Below, one piece after another: positions 17,009-26,862 of a DNA stretch of 64,000 nucleotides. Position 1 is the stretch's first letter, and every line of letters starts with the position of its first letter. The translations under genes were made by a program, and so were the position numbers. Origin of the DNA: Alphaproteobacteria bacterium (GTDB taxonomy: Bacteria > Pseudomonadota > Alphaproteobacteria > Caulobacterales > Caulobacteraceae); contig JAHJME010000037.1 of the NCBI GenBank assembly GCA_018821435.1, positions 186,001 to 250,000 on the forward strand, given 5' to 3'. The notes beneath the pieces were generated by a model that searched no databases, was not told where the DNA came from, and was given only the letters and a program-made list of their open reading frames with translations.

Positions 17009-18402
17009 GCGCTACTGTCGCGCAGTCGTCGCTTGTAGTCCGGCTCCGCGAGAGCGCGACGTAGCTCGTCGGTGCGCGTGATCACCCGTTCCTGATTGCA
17101 GCCATGAAGGCCGTGGCGCGCCAAGACCGCGAGTTTCACGGCGTGGTCATCCAGAATTCGAAGCCGGGCGGGATCATCGCAACCCAGGGACACCTCCCCG
17201 AGGGCTCGGATGAAGCGGAGCGACGCCACCATGTCGGTCGCGCAATACTGGGCGAGGGCGCCGAACCCGCGGTCCATGAACCCTGCGAAGGTCACCGGGT
17301 GGGTGATGACGCGCAACGCGCCATCCTCGTCGACCCTCAGATGCGACGGCAGTTCGCGCCCCGCCAGATCGGACAGGGCGGCGCCAAGCCAGTCCAGGCA
17401 GGTCACCGCCGTGAAGGGATCGTTGACCCCTGGTGAGAGAGCGCGGGCGGCGATCTCGACAAGTTCATCGACGAGGAAGCGAAGGTCCTGCAAGGCGGTG
17501 CGTCTGGACCCCACCGCGAAGGCTCCCGCGACCAGCGTCGCGGTCTCCTCGTCGCAGCGCTCGGGCGGAGACGCCTCGACCAGGGTGCGGCCGACGTGGA
17601 CGAAGTCGCCCGGCTGGTACTGCAGGCGCAACACTAGGTCTTGGTCGCGGGCGATGGCCATGATCGCCTGTTCGTCGATGATCTGGAGGTAGCCCGTTCG
17701 CTTTGCGTCCACGCTGGCGCGGCGCGCCCCGTCGGCCTCGCTGGCGTCGAGCTTAAAGGTCGCCGGCACGCGTGACGCGTCATCCTGACCGGCGTCATCG
17801 GGCCGCGGTGCGCCGATGAACTGGGGAAACCGGGCGCCGATCTCCTTCAGTAGTTTCTCGCCGACATCTTCGATGACGCTGTTGATATGCAGTTGGCTGG
17901 GAACGTGATGGATGAAGAAGATCAGGACCGCGATCGAGCAGAGCGCCAGGGCCACGCCCACCAGGAGCGCGAGGTTGGGGACGAAACCGGCGCCGGCGCC
18001 CGCCTCATCAGCCGAGCGGATCGTTCGGAGCACCAGCAGGCAATAGACGAAGGTGGCGATGAAGGTCCCCAGCGTCACCTGGTTGCCGCGGTCGCTCATG
18101 AAGTTGCTGAGCAGGCGCGGTCCATATTGGCCGGACGCGTAGACGACGGCGGCGATTGTAACCGAAAAGACGGTCCCAGCCACGGTGATCATCGATGCGC
18201 TGACTGTCGACAGCACCTGACGCGCGCCGTCCGGTCGCGCCGCATAAAGCCAGGGCAACCCGTCCATCCAGTCGCTGCCCGCATAGGTGTCGAGGAGGAT
18301 CATGCCACCGGCGAGCAGCACCGCGCCCAGCGCCATCACAGTGGGTAGGAACCAGTAGCTGGCCCGCAGGCCGTCCGCGAACCTCAGAAGTGTCGTTTTC
18401 AC
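16987..18402 (-). CDS. DUF2254 predicted membrane protein
   Basis: 471 residues from GTG 18402, preceded by a GGGGGA-rich ribosome site; the frame is open 19 codons further upstream. Four hydrophobic segments lie in the first 200 residues (WFLPTVMALGAVLLAGGMIL; a second around ITVAGTVFSVTIAAVVYASG; then TFIATFVYCLLVL; then LLVGVALALCSIAVLIFFIH), followed by a soluble C-terminal half containing ALSPGVNDPFTAVTCLDWLG, the conserved DUF2254 block. Function unknown. It precedes the remains of a mechanosensitive channel, which hints at a membrane-tension or envelope role. Confidence 0.9.
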   Translation of the reverse strand: MKTTLLRFADGLRASYWFLPTVMALGAVLLAGGMILLDTYAGSDWMDGLPWLYAARPDGARQVLSTVSASMITVAGTVFSVTIAAVVYASGQYGPRLLSNFMSDRGNQVTLGTFIATFVYCLLVLRTIRSADEAGAGAGFVPNLALLVGVALALCSIAVLIFFIHHVPSQLHINSVIEDVGEKLLKEIGARFPQFIGAPRPDDAGQDDASRVPATFKLDASEADGARRASVDAKRTGYLQIIDEQAIMAIARDQDLVLRLQYQPGDFVHVGRTLVEASPPERCDEETATLVAGAFAVGSRRTALQDLRFLVDELVEIAARALSPGVNDPFTAVTCLDWLGAALSDLAGRELPSHLRVDEDGALRVITHPVTFAGFMDRGFGALAQYCATDMVASLRFIRALGEVSLGCDDPARLRILDDHAVKLAVLARHGLHGCNQERVITRTDELRRALAEPDYKRRLRDSSAWLGGAA

Positions 18403-19355
18403 AGAATCAATCCCCCGGGTCCCCTCGCGGGCCGCAAACCCTGCGGGGCCCACCGCCATAGCCTCGCGGCCACCGCACCCAACGCCGCGTCCCGCGGATG
18501 GCTCCAGCGGCCGAAGGGCCGCGGGTTGGGCGGCCTGTGCTCAGAATTGGCATATCGGGCTGCTTAAGCCTTCCGGTTGTGGATGATGCGGCGCGAATCT
18601 CCGCTGTGTGACGATGTCAGTGCTTGCAGGTTGGCCTTTGGCCTTGGCCATCCCGTCGCGCCGACAGGCTGCACGGTTTCGACGCTGTCATCCTTGCCTC
18701 GACCCGAATTCAGCTCCTGGCTGGTTGCGCAGGGTTCGCGACAGGTGCGCCATCCGTTTGGCCAACGGGTAGCTGAGAACCCCACAGGTGCGCTGTGGCC
18801 GCGATGCGCTCGTGACGGTATCCCGGCTTCCATTTCGGACCGAGATCGCTACCTTTCGGATGTAGCGGAGCGGGATCGCGTGACGGGCGCCTGAAGGCAA
18901 CCGCGCCGATAGATCGCGAAAACGCGAAAAAAATTTCGCCGAAAAATCGCCAATAAAAACAAGGTATTCAGCAAGCGTCGGTGACTGGATCGGGGAAATC
19001 TTGTTTGGCGCGAAATTTCGTCAAGAAAATCAGACCCTTATCAGTGTCTCTCACCCTAGAGTGGGAATGATCAATTGGGCCGGAAGCGCCTAGCTGTCTG
19101 ACTCCGATGCGACGTTGGGTAAGGTCCGCCAGTGGGCGCCAGGCTTGGCGTCGGCGGCCGAAGCGAAGTCTTGGCGCACCTTAGACGTCGCCGTTATTGG
19201 TCTGACAGGAGTTGGTTCGTCGCCACGGGCGGGGAGATAGCCACGCATCCGATAAGCCGAGCCCCCAGCGCGTGCGCCCGCGGCGCACGACAAGGGCCAG
19301 CTCCGACCTTAGCCGCATGCGGAGACCAATTCTGCTTGCACGCGGTAGGTCCCTC
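18403..19355. other. About 950 bases without a recognised gene
   Basis: Short frames occur on both strands but none has a ribosome site plus a family-like product. The part 18905-19060 is clearly more AT-rich than its surroundings, with A-runs and two GAAA/TTTC palindromes, so it may be promoter, a silencer-protein target or a foreign remnant. No tRNA or terminator seen. Confidence 0.5.
18924..18939. repeat. Palindrome GCGAAA-AAAA-TTTCGC in AT-rich island
   Basis: Perfect 6-bp inverted repeat with a 4-A spacer. A related palindrome CGAAATTTCG lies at 19011-19020. Both share the CGAAA/TTTCG arms and sit in the only AT-rich stretch of this part of the window. Confidence 0.6.
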
Positions 19356-20486
19356 TCAGGCGAGGGTCCGTAGCGCGTCGGCGACGCGGTCGATAGGCGT
19401 TGTCCAGTCGCCGCGCGCCGGCTGACGGAACAGACGCATTGAGGGATACCAGGGGCTATCCTCGCGATCGAGCAGCCAGCGCCAGTCGGGGGAGAAGGGC
19501 AGCAGCGTCCAGACTGGTCGGCCGAGCGCGCCCGCCAGGTGGGCGGGCGAGGAGTCGACGGAGATCATCAAATCGATCACCTCGAGGATCGCCGCCGTGT
19601 CGTCGAAATCGGCAATGTCGCGGTCAAGGGAGCGGACGGTCAGGCCTGCCGGCGGAGCGGCCGCCTGCGCCGCGGCGGGACCCTTCTGCAGGGCCAGGAA
19701 GGTGCCCTCGGCCGCGCCAAGCGGGGCGAGCTGCGCCAGGGCGAGCGAGCGGTTGGCGTCGTTGCCGTGTGTCGGACTGCCGGCCCAGACAAGCCCGACC
19801 AGGGGCCGTGGCAGGCCACCCAGGACCGTGCGCCAGCGTTGGACGCGGTCCGGCAAGGCCGACAGATAGGGGATGGGCCCCGGCAGGTCTTCACGGCGCA
19901 GCCCCATGGCCATGGGCAGGGACATGAGCTCGCAGAAGACATCGAAGTCCGGCACGGGTTGGCCGCGCGGCACGACCATGTCGATGCCTTCCAGACGACG
20001 GCCGAAGCTTTCCAGATCGGGATGGATGTCCAGGATGATGCGCGCCCCGGTCCTGGCTTTCACCAGTGGAATGAGCCGCAGGAACTGGAAGACATCGCCA
20101 TAGCCCTGCTCGTCATGAACCAGCAGGGTCTTGCCGTTCAGCGGTTCGCCGTTCCATCGCGGGCGGCGTACCGGGCGCTCGATCGGCCGCGTGTGAGGCA
20201 GGCTGTAGCGGTGACGATATTCGCGCCAACCCCGATCGAAATCCCCCAGCAGCAAAAGCGTCTCGCTGAGGTCGAAGCGCGCCGAAAAGTCTCCGGGGCG
20301 CACCTCGACGAGGGCCTCCTGGATTTCGAGCGTCTCGTGGTATCGCCCCTGGGCGCGGAGCGCTTTGCCAAGCAGGCCCCAAACGTCCAGCCGCGAGCCA
20401 TTGCGGTCCAGCAGCGCCCGCGCCTGTGCCTCGGCTTCCGCGGGCCATCCCTCGACCAGGAGGCGATAGATCTCCGGCGCGTCCAC
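19356..20486 (-). CDS. TPR protein with GT9/heptosyltransferase-like domain
   Basis: 376 residues. Residues about 1-95 are tetratricopeptide-like helices (WGLLGKALRAQGRYHETLEI; FSARFDLSETLLLLGDFDRG); about 110-375 is a GT-B fold like ADP-heptose:LPS heptosyltransferases: HDEQGYGDVFQFLRL, VGLVWAGSPTHGNDANRSLA, DLMISVDSSPAHLAGALGRP, then PDWRWLLDREDSPWYPSMRL. This TPR-glycosyltransferase family is common in alphaproteobacteria; acceptors are mostly unknown. Third gene of an operon after an autotransporter and a TPR-sulfotransferase (four-base gap), so modification of the autotransporter or another surface protein is a reasonable inference. Known heptosyltransferases of the BAHT type do this for AIDA-I-like adhesins. 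Confidence 0.88.
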   Translation of the reverse strand: MDAPEIYRLLVEGWPAEAEAQARALLDRNGSRLDVWGLLGKALRAQGRYHETLEIQEALVEVRPGDFSARFDLSETLLLLGDFDRGWREYRHRYSLPHTRPIERPVRRPRWNGEPLNGKTLLVHDEQGYGDVFQFLRLIPLVKARTGARIILDIHPDLESFGRRLEGIDMVVPRGQPVPDFDVFCELMSLPMAMGLRREDLPGPIPYLSALPDRVQRWRTVLGGLPRPLVGLVWAGSPTHGNDANRSLALAQLAPLGAAEGTFLALQKGPAAAQAAAPPAGLTVRSLDRDIADFDDTAAILEVIDLMISVDSSPAHLAGALGRPVWTLLPFSPDWRWLLDREDSPWYPSMRLFRQPARGDWTTPIDRVADALRTLA

Positions 20487-20490
20487 GGCG

Positions 20491-22626
20491 CTAGGTCACC
20501 GGACCGAGGACATCCAGGAGCGGCTGGAGCCAGGCGGCGTACGGCCTCCAGCGGCCGACGCCCTCGCGGTGCAGCGGCCGGCGCACCTGGGTGAGACTCG
20601 CCGAGCGGATGACGCGCGGCGTGAGATGGAAATCCAGCACGCCGGGCTGCCAGTCGAGGCCGCAGAAATCGAGCATCCGTCGCGCCTGGGTGTCCAGGTC
20701 ATCCACGAGCGCCTCGTAGTCCACCTCCAGCATCGTGCCTGCGGGCAAGGCGGTGCGCCAATGACCCATCAGCCGATCGTAGGCACGGTGGAAGCGGCCA
20801 AGTTCGGTCAGGTCGTACGCGAAGGCCTGCGGCGCATCGAACAGCTTCGTGTAGCACGACAGGCAGGTGTCCACGGGGTCGCGACGCACATGGATGATCC
20901 GCGCGCCCGGCAGGGCCATCGCCACGACGCCTGCGTACAGGAAGTTCAGCGGCATCTTGTCGACCAGCCGCGCGGCGTCGCCCGCTAGGGGAGATACGGC
21001 GGAAAGATAGTGTTGGCCCAGCGCCGCCACCTGTTCCGCCGGTGCGTTCGGCACAGCCATCACGCCGCCAATTTGGCCGATGGCGCGTTCCAGCACCGAT
21101 AGTTCGCCGGCGCCCTCGACCCGGTCATGCGAGGCCAAGACCTGCTCGACCAAGGTCGTACCCGAGCGCGGCATGCCGACCACAAACACCGGCAGGTCGG
21201 CGGCGCGGCGGAGCTCTGCCGGAGACGCAAGCTTCTCGGCCGGAAACGCCTCGGCGATGTCCGCCATCCACTGGTCCGCCGCGGCGGGATCGTAATCGAA
21301 GGTGGCGCGCTTGGCGCGGTTGGCTTCGCTCAACCGCTTGAACGCCCGCGCAGGCTCGCCCGCTTCCAGCCAAGCCTTGCCCAGGGCGAAGGTGAGGGCG
21401 ATCCGGTCGGCCTGCGCTTCGGGGCCCGCCGCGCCGCAGAGTTCTTCCATCCGCGCGAGGTCCGGATCGCCGGCGGCGTAGCGCCGGGTCTCTCCACGCA
21501 TCAACCAGCCGAAGCCGGACCGGGGCGCCCGGTCCACGAGGTCGTCGAGCAGCGCGCCCGCCGCCTCGATCCGGCCGACCTCCAGCAGCAGCGCCGAGCG
21601 CAGGAGCTGCATGTCGAGGGAAGGGTCTCCGACCGCGTCAAGGACCGCCAGCGCCTCTTCGCCGCGCCCGAGAGCGGCGAGGCAGCGAAGCCAAATCATG
21701 ACGGCCGCCGGATCGTTCGGTCCCCGGACGACCGCGCGGTCGGCGACGGCGAGGGCCTCTGCCGCGAGGTTCAGGGCCAGGAGCGCCCCGGCGCGCGCGG
21801 CGAGCGCCGGGGCCGCGTCCGGCGCGAAGGCCAGCAAGGCGTCGAGCCAGCGCAGGGCGTCGATGGGTCTGTGTCGCGCCATCTCGATCGCCGCGGCGTT
21901 CAGGTAGGCGCTGTGCAGCTGTGGGCTAAGTTCGATCGCCTGGCGCGTCAGGGCGGCGGCCTCGTCGAGGCGGCCCAGCAGCCGCAGCAGGTCGGCCCGG
22001 TTGCTGAGGGCGTCGGGATAGTCCGGCCGCAACGCGAGGGCGTGGGCATAGGACCGGTCCGCCGGCTCCAACTGCTCGAGGCGGCGAAACGTGTTGCCCA
22101 GATTATTGTGGACCTCGGGGTTGTCCGGAGCCCGCAGCGCCACCTGCTGCAGGCATTCGACGCTGTCCGCCAGCTTGCCGGCTTCCTGCAGGATGATGCC
22201 GAGGTTGTTCCACGCCGCGATCGAGTCCGCATCGGCGGTCACCGCCCGCCGCGCCGCCGCCTCGCCTTCGGCCAGCAAGCCCTTGCGCCGGCAGAGCTCG
22301 GCGAAGTTACTGAGATGGATCGACGAACTCTCCGGCCATTGGCAGGCGCGGCGCAGATAGTCGATGGCGGCCTCGAGGTCGCCCCGGGCGTGCAGGATCA
22401 AGCCCGTCAGGTGCAGGGCGTCGGGCTGGCGGGAGCTAACCGCTAAGACCTGACGGCATAGGTACTCGGCAATGTCCGGTCGTCCGGCGGTCCAATAGGC
22501 GTTGGCCTGAGCCAACGCCTGCTCGATCGTCAGCCGCTCGTCGGCGAGGACGCCGCTGTCTTGGGCGGCTGGCGGGCCGTTCGTGGCGCGCCCGCGCTCC
22601 GATTTAGGCTTCGAACGACGAGACAT
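20491..22626 (-). CDS. TPR-repeat sulfotransferase
   Basis: 711 residues. About 40-430 are tetratricopeptide repeats (e.g. AAWNNLGIILQEAGKLADSV and PEVHNNLGNTFRRLEQLEPA). The C-terminal domain has the PAPS-binding loop VFVVGMPRSGTTLVEQVLAS, then MPLNFLYAGVVAMALPGARI and HVRRDPVDTCLSCYTKLF, the 3'-phosphate-binding block. It should transfer sulfate from PAPS to a carbohydrate or protein hydroxyl; TPR-sulfotransferases are cytoplasmic, with the TPRs as substrate receptor. Translation starts 33 bases after the autotransporter ends, same strand, and the TPR-glycosyltransferase follows. Target unknown. Confidence 0.92.
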   Translation of the reverse strand: MSRRSKPKSERGRATNGPPAAQDSGVLADERLTIEQALAQANAYWTAGRPDIAEYLCRQVLAVSSRQPDALHLTGLILHARGDLEAAIDYLRRACQWPESSSIHLSNFAELCRRKGLLAEGEAAARRAVTADADSIAAWNNLGIILQEAGKLADSVECLQQVALRAPDNPEVHNNLGNTFRRLEQLEPADRSYAHALALRPDYPDALSNRADLLRLLGRLDEAAALTRQAIELSPQLHSAYLNAAAIEMARHRPIDALRWLDALLAFAPDAAPALAARAGALLALNLAAEALAVADRAVVRGPNDPAAVMIWLRCLAALGRGEEALAVLDAVGDPSLDMQLLRSALLLEVGRIEAAGALLDDLVDRAPRSGFGWLMRGETRRYAAGDPDLARMEELCGAAGPEAQADRIALTFALGKAWLEAGEPARAFKRLSEANRAKRATFDYDPAAADQWMADIAEAFPAEKLASPAELRRAADLPVFVVGMPRSGTTLVEQVLASHDRVEGAGELSVLERAIGQIGGVMAVPNAPAEQVAALGQHYLSAVSPLAGDAARLVDKMPLNFLYAGVVAMALPGARIIHVRRDPVDTCLSCYTKLFDAPQAFAYDLTELGRFHRAYDRLMGHWRTALPAGTMLEVDYEALVDDLDTQARRMLDFCGLDWQPGVLDFHLTPRVIRSASLTQVRRPLHREGVGRWRPYAAWLQPLLDVLGPVT

Positions 22627-22659
22627 GGGCGGCGGCAGGACCGATGGCGGGAGGGCGAC

Positions 22660-25600
22660 CTACCACGTGTAGCGCAGGCCCGCCGAAAACGCGCTGCTGC
22701 GCGTGTTCTCGCCCGCCTCCAAGCTGTAGTCGCCGTAGAAGCGCACATTGCTCGCCAGCGTCGCCGAGATCTCGAACCCCGCCAGCAGCCGGTCGCGGTC
22801 CAGTCGGTTGCCCGCCACCTCGAAGGGGGCGCCCCCGCTGACAAAGCTGTTGGCGCTGACCGCCTGGCGATCGCCAAGTTCATGCGCCCAGCCGACGCGG
22901 AGTTGGGGTGCGAACCTCGCGCTGCCCACCGCCATCTCGTGACGGATGCGGACCATGACCGTGGACCGCAGGGCGTCGACGTTCAGGGCGCTCGTCCGCA
23001 GGGCGAGGTCGCCGATGTTGGTTTCGCTGACCGCTTCGCGATCGATGTGATCGTAGCGGAAGCCCACCGACGGCTCGACCCCGAAGCCAGCCATCGATAG
23101 CGCCAGGCCCGCCCGGGCCGAGGCGCCGACGTTCCACCCCTCGGCCGTCCCGGAGAAGGCTTGTTGAATTCCGCCGAAGTCGACCCGGCGCCGGGACTTC
23201 GTCCGCGCCCAGCCGCCGTTGAGTTGGCCATCCGCGAAGGCGGCGCCAGACTCGACCGCGCCGTAGAGCGACAGGGCCACCACGTCGAGGTCGGCCTGGG
23301 CGGCGGCCTTTGTACGCAGACCGTCGTGAACATAGGACATCGCCAACCCGAGGATCGGACCGGCGTCCAGGGCTATATCGGCGCCGGCGACGGCGCCGCC
23401 CATGTGGTCGTACGCCTTCGGGGCGTTGCCGTCGAAATCCTGCCGATCCACGCGGCCGAAGACCTGGCCCCAGGCCCGCACGGCCGAGCCCTGGGCGCTC
23501 GCCGCCGACGGCGGCGACGCCGGCCGGGCGCCGCCGTCCGTCGCATATTCCACGGCGCCAAGCCCCGCCCGGCCGGCTTGGCGGAGCTCGCCGAAATGAC
23601 CCGCGCGCAGGGACGAGAGGCGCTCGTCAAGGATGGTCGAGACCTGGCGCTGCACGAAGACGCCGCTCAGTAGCGACTCCGCGTGCACGGCGCCCGAGAT
23701 CTGATCCAGGGCCGAATGGATCTGGTCGGGCGAGAGACTGTAGAGGGCGTTGAACACAGAGGTCGCCTGGGCGGCGAAGTCACCCGCCGCCGGGCGCTGG
23801 GCGTCGAGCGCTCCGCCTGCGGCGCGCTGGTTACGGCTCTCGGTGAGGCCGAGCGCGGAGAGGTCGCCGTAAGCGGACGGCGTCACCACAAGGTCGAGGT
23901 CCTTGGATCCATAAAGGACGTCGAAGCGGGTCCCGCTGGCCAGGCCGCTGGCGGGAGGATCCAGCGTTGTGAAGGCTCCGGTCACCCCGCCATCGGCGTG
24001 GATGACATTGAACCGATCCCCCAGCTTGGGGGTGAAGGTGTTCGTAGCGGAACCGGTGATGCCGCGCAGCACCGGCCGAAGGCGGCCGGCGACGGTTATC
24101 GGCGCCCCCTGCAGGATGAGACGCGAGTAGTTTCCTGCGCCGGCGCCGGTTCCCGTCCCGTCGATGTCGATGGACAGGATCGCGGTGTCCGTGAATCCGA
24201 CCGGTTTGGTGAAGGTCAGGGTTCCCGGCGAGTTGCCGGGCGCGAGCATGCCGGCCACTGCCGTCGGCGCGTTGACCACGCCGGAGCCGCGCACCACGCC
24301 GGCCGCCCCGACCTGAAGGACTATGCCGTCCACCCGTCCATCGATCGCCAGCTGTCCGGACGTGACGGTGGTCACGCCGCCCGAGATGGCGCCGGTCAGG
24401 ACCACCTTCTGGCCGCCCAGGATCTCGACGGCGCCGGTGTTGGTGATGGCGCCGCTGATCATCCCCGTCCCCTCGAAGGTGATCCTGCCGGCATTGGTCA
24501 CGGCAGCGCCGAGGTCGACCATCTGCCCGCTGTGGATGTTCAAGACGCCGTCATTCTCGATCCTGCCGCCGATCGTCCCGGCGGCGTCGTAGGTGACCGT
24601 GCCGCGGTTGATCAGCGCGCCGGCGAGGTCCACCGCGCGTCCGCCACGGATATTGATCGAGCCGGTGTTGGTGATCGTGCCCGCGATCGTTCCGGTCGCG
24701 TCGTAGGTCAGCAGGCCATCGTTGGTGATGGCGCCGGCGAGGTTCACCTCGCGGCCGCCGCGGATGTCGATGGAGCCCGTATTGGCGATTGTGCCGACAA
24801 GGGCGCCGGTCGCGTCGTAGCTGAGGCGACCGCTGTTGGTGATGAAGCCGGCGAGGCCGACAGCGTGTCCGCCACCGATGTCGAGGGCCCCGGAATTGTC
24901 GATCCGCCCGGCGATCGTGCCCGTTCCGCCGTAGGTTATCGTGCCGGCGTTGCCGACGGCGCCGGTCAGGTCCACCTTCCGGCCGTCATTGACGACGATG
25001 ACGCCCGAATTGGTCGCGGGGCCGCTGATCGCCCCTGTCGTGTCGAACGTGATCGTGCCGGCGTTGATGAGGGAACCCGCCAGGATGACCGCCCCGGCGC
25101 CGGTGAGCGATAAGGGCCCCTGGTTGGACACGGGACCGCTGAGGACCAGATTGTCGCTCAACACGTCGATCGTCCCGCCCGCCTCCAGCACCTCGAAGGC
25201 CTGACTGGTCGAGGTCCCCGTCGTTTGCAGTGTGCCGCCCGCCATGACGATCGTGGGACCGGAGGCGGCGGGATCGGCGAAGGTGAACGCCGGCTGGCTC
25301 GCATCCACGGTCGTCGGGGTCGGCGGCGTAGGCGGCGCCGTCGGCGGCAGGGCCGCCAGGGTGACCACCAGGTTCGTGCCGCCGACGATACTGGACGTCG
25401 CGGCGAAACCCTCGGACGAGACCGACGCCACGCTGGTAACGCCCCCGGTGGCGGACACGACCGTATAGTCCCCGTCGGTCAACAGGCCGGACAGCGGAAT
25501 GAGGACGATATCTCCGCCGTAGAAGTTTGCGGTCCCCGTCACGACCAGCTTGGAAAACGAGCTCGGCGAGGTCCCGACCAGCACCAGGGCGCCGCCGTTC

Positions 25601-26325
25601 TGGATGAAGCTGCCGGTGATCGTACGGTTGCGCAGCAGCTTCAACGTCGCGCCTTCGTTTATCACGAGGCGCGTCCTGACGTTGACGTTCATGTCGAGGA
25701 CGGTGCCGCCGCTGGCGAACACCAGGTTGGTGACCGTGTTCTCGATGGTTTTGGTGGGCGAGGCTGAGGTGAAGGTGCCGAACCCGGAACTCGCGCCGAT
25801 GATCGTCAGGGAGCTCGCGCTGCGGTTGAGGACGCCGCCGAAGATCGTGCCGCTGTTGATGATCGTGCCCAGCGCGGTGCCTGCGAAGGCCGCGATGGCG
25901 TTCCCCCCCGGCGACTGCAGAAGACCGTCGTTGGTGATCGTGCCGACAGCCCCGCTGGAGAAGAGCTGAATGCCGGTGCCGCTGGCGACAATGGCGCCGG
26001 TGTTGATGAGCGACGTCAAACGGTGACCGATGCCGGTGACCACGACACCGGTCCCCCCGCCCGAGATGGTGCCGTTGTTGGTGATCGTGCCCGCGCCCAG
26101 CGTCCAGTTCACGGGGCCGGTGCAACTGACGCCAGTGGCGATACTGGTCGTGTTCGCCGCGCAAGGGGCGGCGGAAGCCACGTCCGCGACCGCACCGGCG
26201 AACAGGAGGGCTGACGCCCCAGTCAGGATCGCCTGGCGAAGCAAGCCCTCGGAACCGCCAGGTCCTTTGTGTTCGCACTCTATGATCGGCAGCGGTTGCG
26301 CCTGGGATCGGGAAGTGTGCGACAT
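22660..26325 (-). CDS. Autotransporter (type Va) with repeat passenger
   Basis: 1221 residues. A long signal region (about 1-52; hydrophobic part AILTGASALLFAGAVADVAS) precedes a beta-helical passenger rich in N-x-G turns. The passenger starts with a Cys pair (PCAANTT and GVSCTG), has a Pro/Thr linker (PPTAPPTPPTPTTVD), then 38-residue repeats (separate entry), then GMLAPGNSPGTLTF, the usual pre-barrel stem. The last ~280 residues are the autotransporter barrel, ending SSAFSAGLRYTW with terminal aromatic residue. Passenger function unknown; AIDA/pertactin-like adhesins are the closest type. Head of the operon with the sulfotransferase and glycosyltransferase genes. Confidence 0.93.
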   Translation of the reverse strand: MSHTSRSQAQPLPIIECEHKGPGGSEGLLRQAILTGASALLFAGAVADVASAAPCAANTTSIATGVSCTGPVNWTLGAGTITNNGTISGGGTGVVVTGIGHRLTSLINTGAIVASGTGIQLFSSGAVGTITNDGLLQSPGGNAIAAFAGTALGTIINSGTIFGGVLNRSASSLTIIGASSGFGTFTSASPTKTIENTVTNLVFASGGTVLDMNVNVRTRLVINEGATLKLLRNRTITGSFIQNGGALVLVGTSPSSFSKLVVTGTANFYGGDIVLIPLSGLLTDGDYTVVSATGGVTSVASVSSEGFAATSSIVGGTNLVVTLAALPPTAPPTPPTPTTVDASQPAFTFADPAASGPTIVMAGGTLQTTGTSTSQAFEVLEAGGTIDVLSDNLVLSGPVSNQGPLSLTGAGAVILAGSLINAGTITFDTTGAISGPATNSGVIVVNDGRKVDLTGAVGNAGTITYGGTGTIAGRIDNSGALDIGGGHAVGLAGFITNSGRLSYDATGALVGTIANTGSIDIRGGREVNLAGAITNDGLLTYDATGTIAGTITNTGSINIRGGRAVDLAGALINRGTVTYDAAGTIGGRIENDGVLNIHSGQMVDLGAAVTNAGRITFEGTGMISGAITNTGAVEILGGQKVVLTGAISGGVTTVTSGQLAIDGRVDGIVLQVGAAGVVRGSGVVNAPTAVAGMLAPGNSPGTLTFTKPVGFTDTAILSIDIDGTGTGAGAGNYSRLILQGAPITVAGRLRPVLRGITGSATNTFTPKLGDRFNVIHADGGVTGAFTTLDPPASGLASGTRFDVLYGSKDLDLVVTPSAYGDLSALGLTESRNQRAAGGALDAQRPAAGDFAAQATSVFNALYSLSPDQIHSALDQISGAVHAESLLSGVFVQRQVSTILDERLSSLRAGHFGELRQAGRAGLGAVEYATDGGARPASPPSAASAQGSAVRAWGQVFGRVDRQDFDGNAPKAYDHMGGAVAGADIALDAGPILGLAMSYVHDGLRTKAAAQADLDVVALSLYGAVESGAAFADGQLNGGWARTKSRRRVDFGGIQQAFSGTAEGWNVGASARAGLALSMAGFGVEPSVGFRYDHIDREAVSETNIGDLALRTSALNVDALRSTVMVRIRHEMAVGSARFAPQLRVGWAHELGDRQAVSANSFVSGGAPFEVAGNRLDRDRLLAGFEISATLASNVRFYGDYSLEAGENTRSSAFSAGLRYTW
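24375..25135 (-). repeat. Tandem 114-bp (38-residue) repeats in passenger
   Basis: Six to seven diverged units, each reading roughly T-I-x-N-T-G-S-I-x-I-x-G-G-R-x-V-D-L-A-G, then x-I-x-N-x-G-x-[IL]-T-[YF]-D-A-T-G-T-I-x-G. Period is 38 residues. Each unit gives about two beta-helix turns. Unit boundaries are approximate; copy number may vary between strains. Confidence 0.8.
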
Positions 26326-26862
26326 TGTAAAAACCCAATTGCGGCGAGAAGAACCGCTGAACTGCAGTGAGGCCGCCGGGGGTGGCCAAGCGTGGAGAAA
26401 TTGCCGGTCTGTGGCGCGTAAGCAGTCAACCCGCGAACGCGTTAGCTATAGGGTCGCGGGTCTAAGGGTGCGCGTGGCGCCGTGCGACGCGACCCCTGGC
26501 GAGCATTCGCAGGGTAAGGTTAGCGCGCTCATAACGGATGTCGCCAAGCGGCCTGAATGATGAACCGTCGGGCCGGTGCGGCTCGCTCCCGCAGTCGAAG
26601 GGTCGCGAAGCCTCCCCAACGAAGCCATGATGTTGAGCGCGAGGCTGTAACCACCAAACCGCCGCCTCCCACACGCGCCGCGGCGGAGAGGTCCTGTTTC
26701 GTGAGGTGAATAAATGTCAGCAACTGGCGGATTTTGTTGAAAATGGCCGGTTGAAGTCGTGAGCACCGATCTCATTCCCTGTCGCGAAGAGAAATTCTCG
26801 GAAGGATTTCGCGCAGTCAGGACTCTCGGTTTTGCGGGAGACGGTGACGAGCTGATGTTTCA
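26326..26862. other. 537-base divergent promoter region
   Basis: Lies between the autotransporter (minus) and the ECF sigma gene (plus), so it holds both promoters. A minus-strand frame at 26446-26775 gives no family-like protein. The stretch 26700-26860 is locally AT-richer and is the likely site of the sigma-operon promoter. No tRNA or terminator seen. Confidence 0.5.

Noticed and set aside
18564..18900. Short frames on both strands in the 18.4-19.4 kb gap
   Set aside because: Neither has a start signal or recognisable motif; products look random.
23683..25113. 476-codon plus-strand frame inside the autotransporter
   Set aside because: It mirrors the passenger repeats in antisense and has no ribosome site or family pattern.
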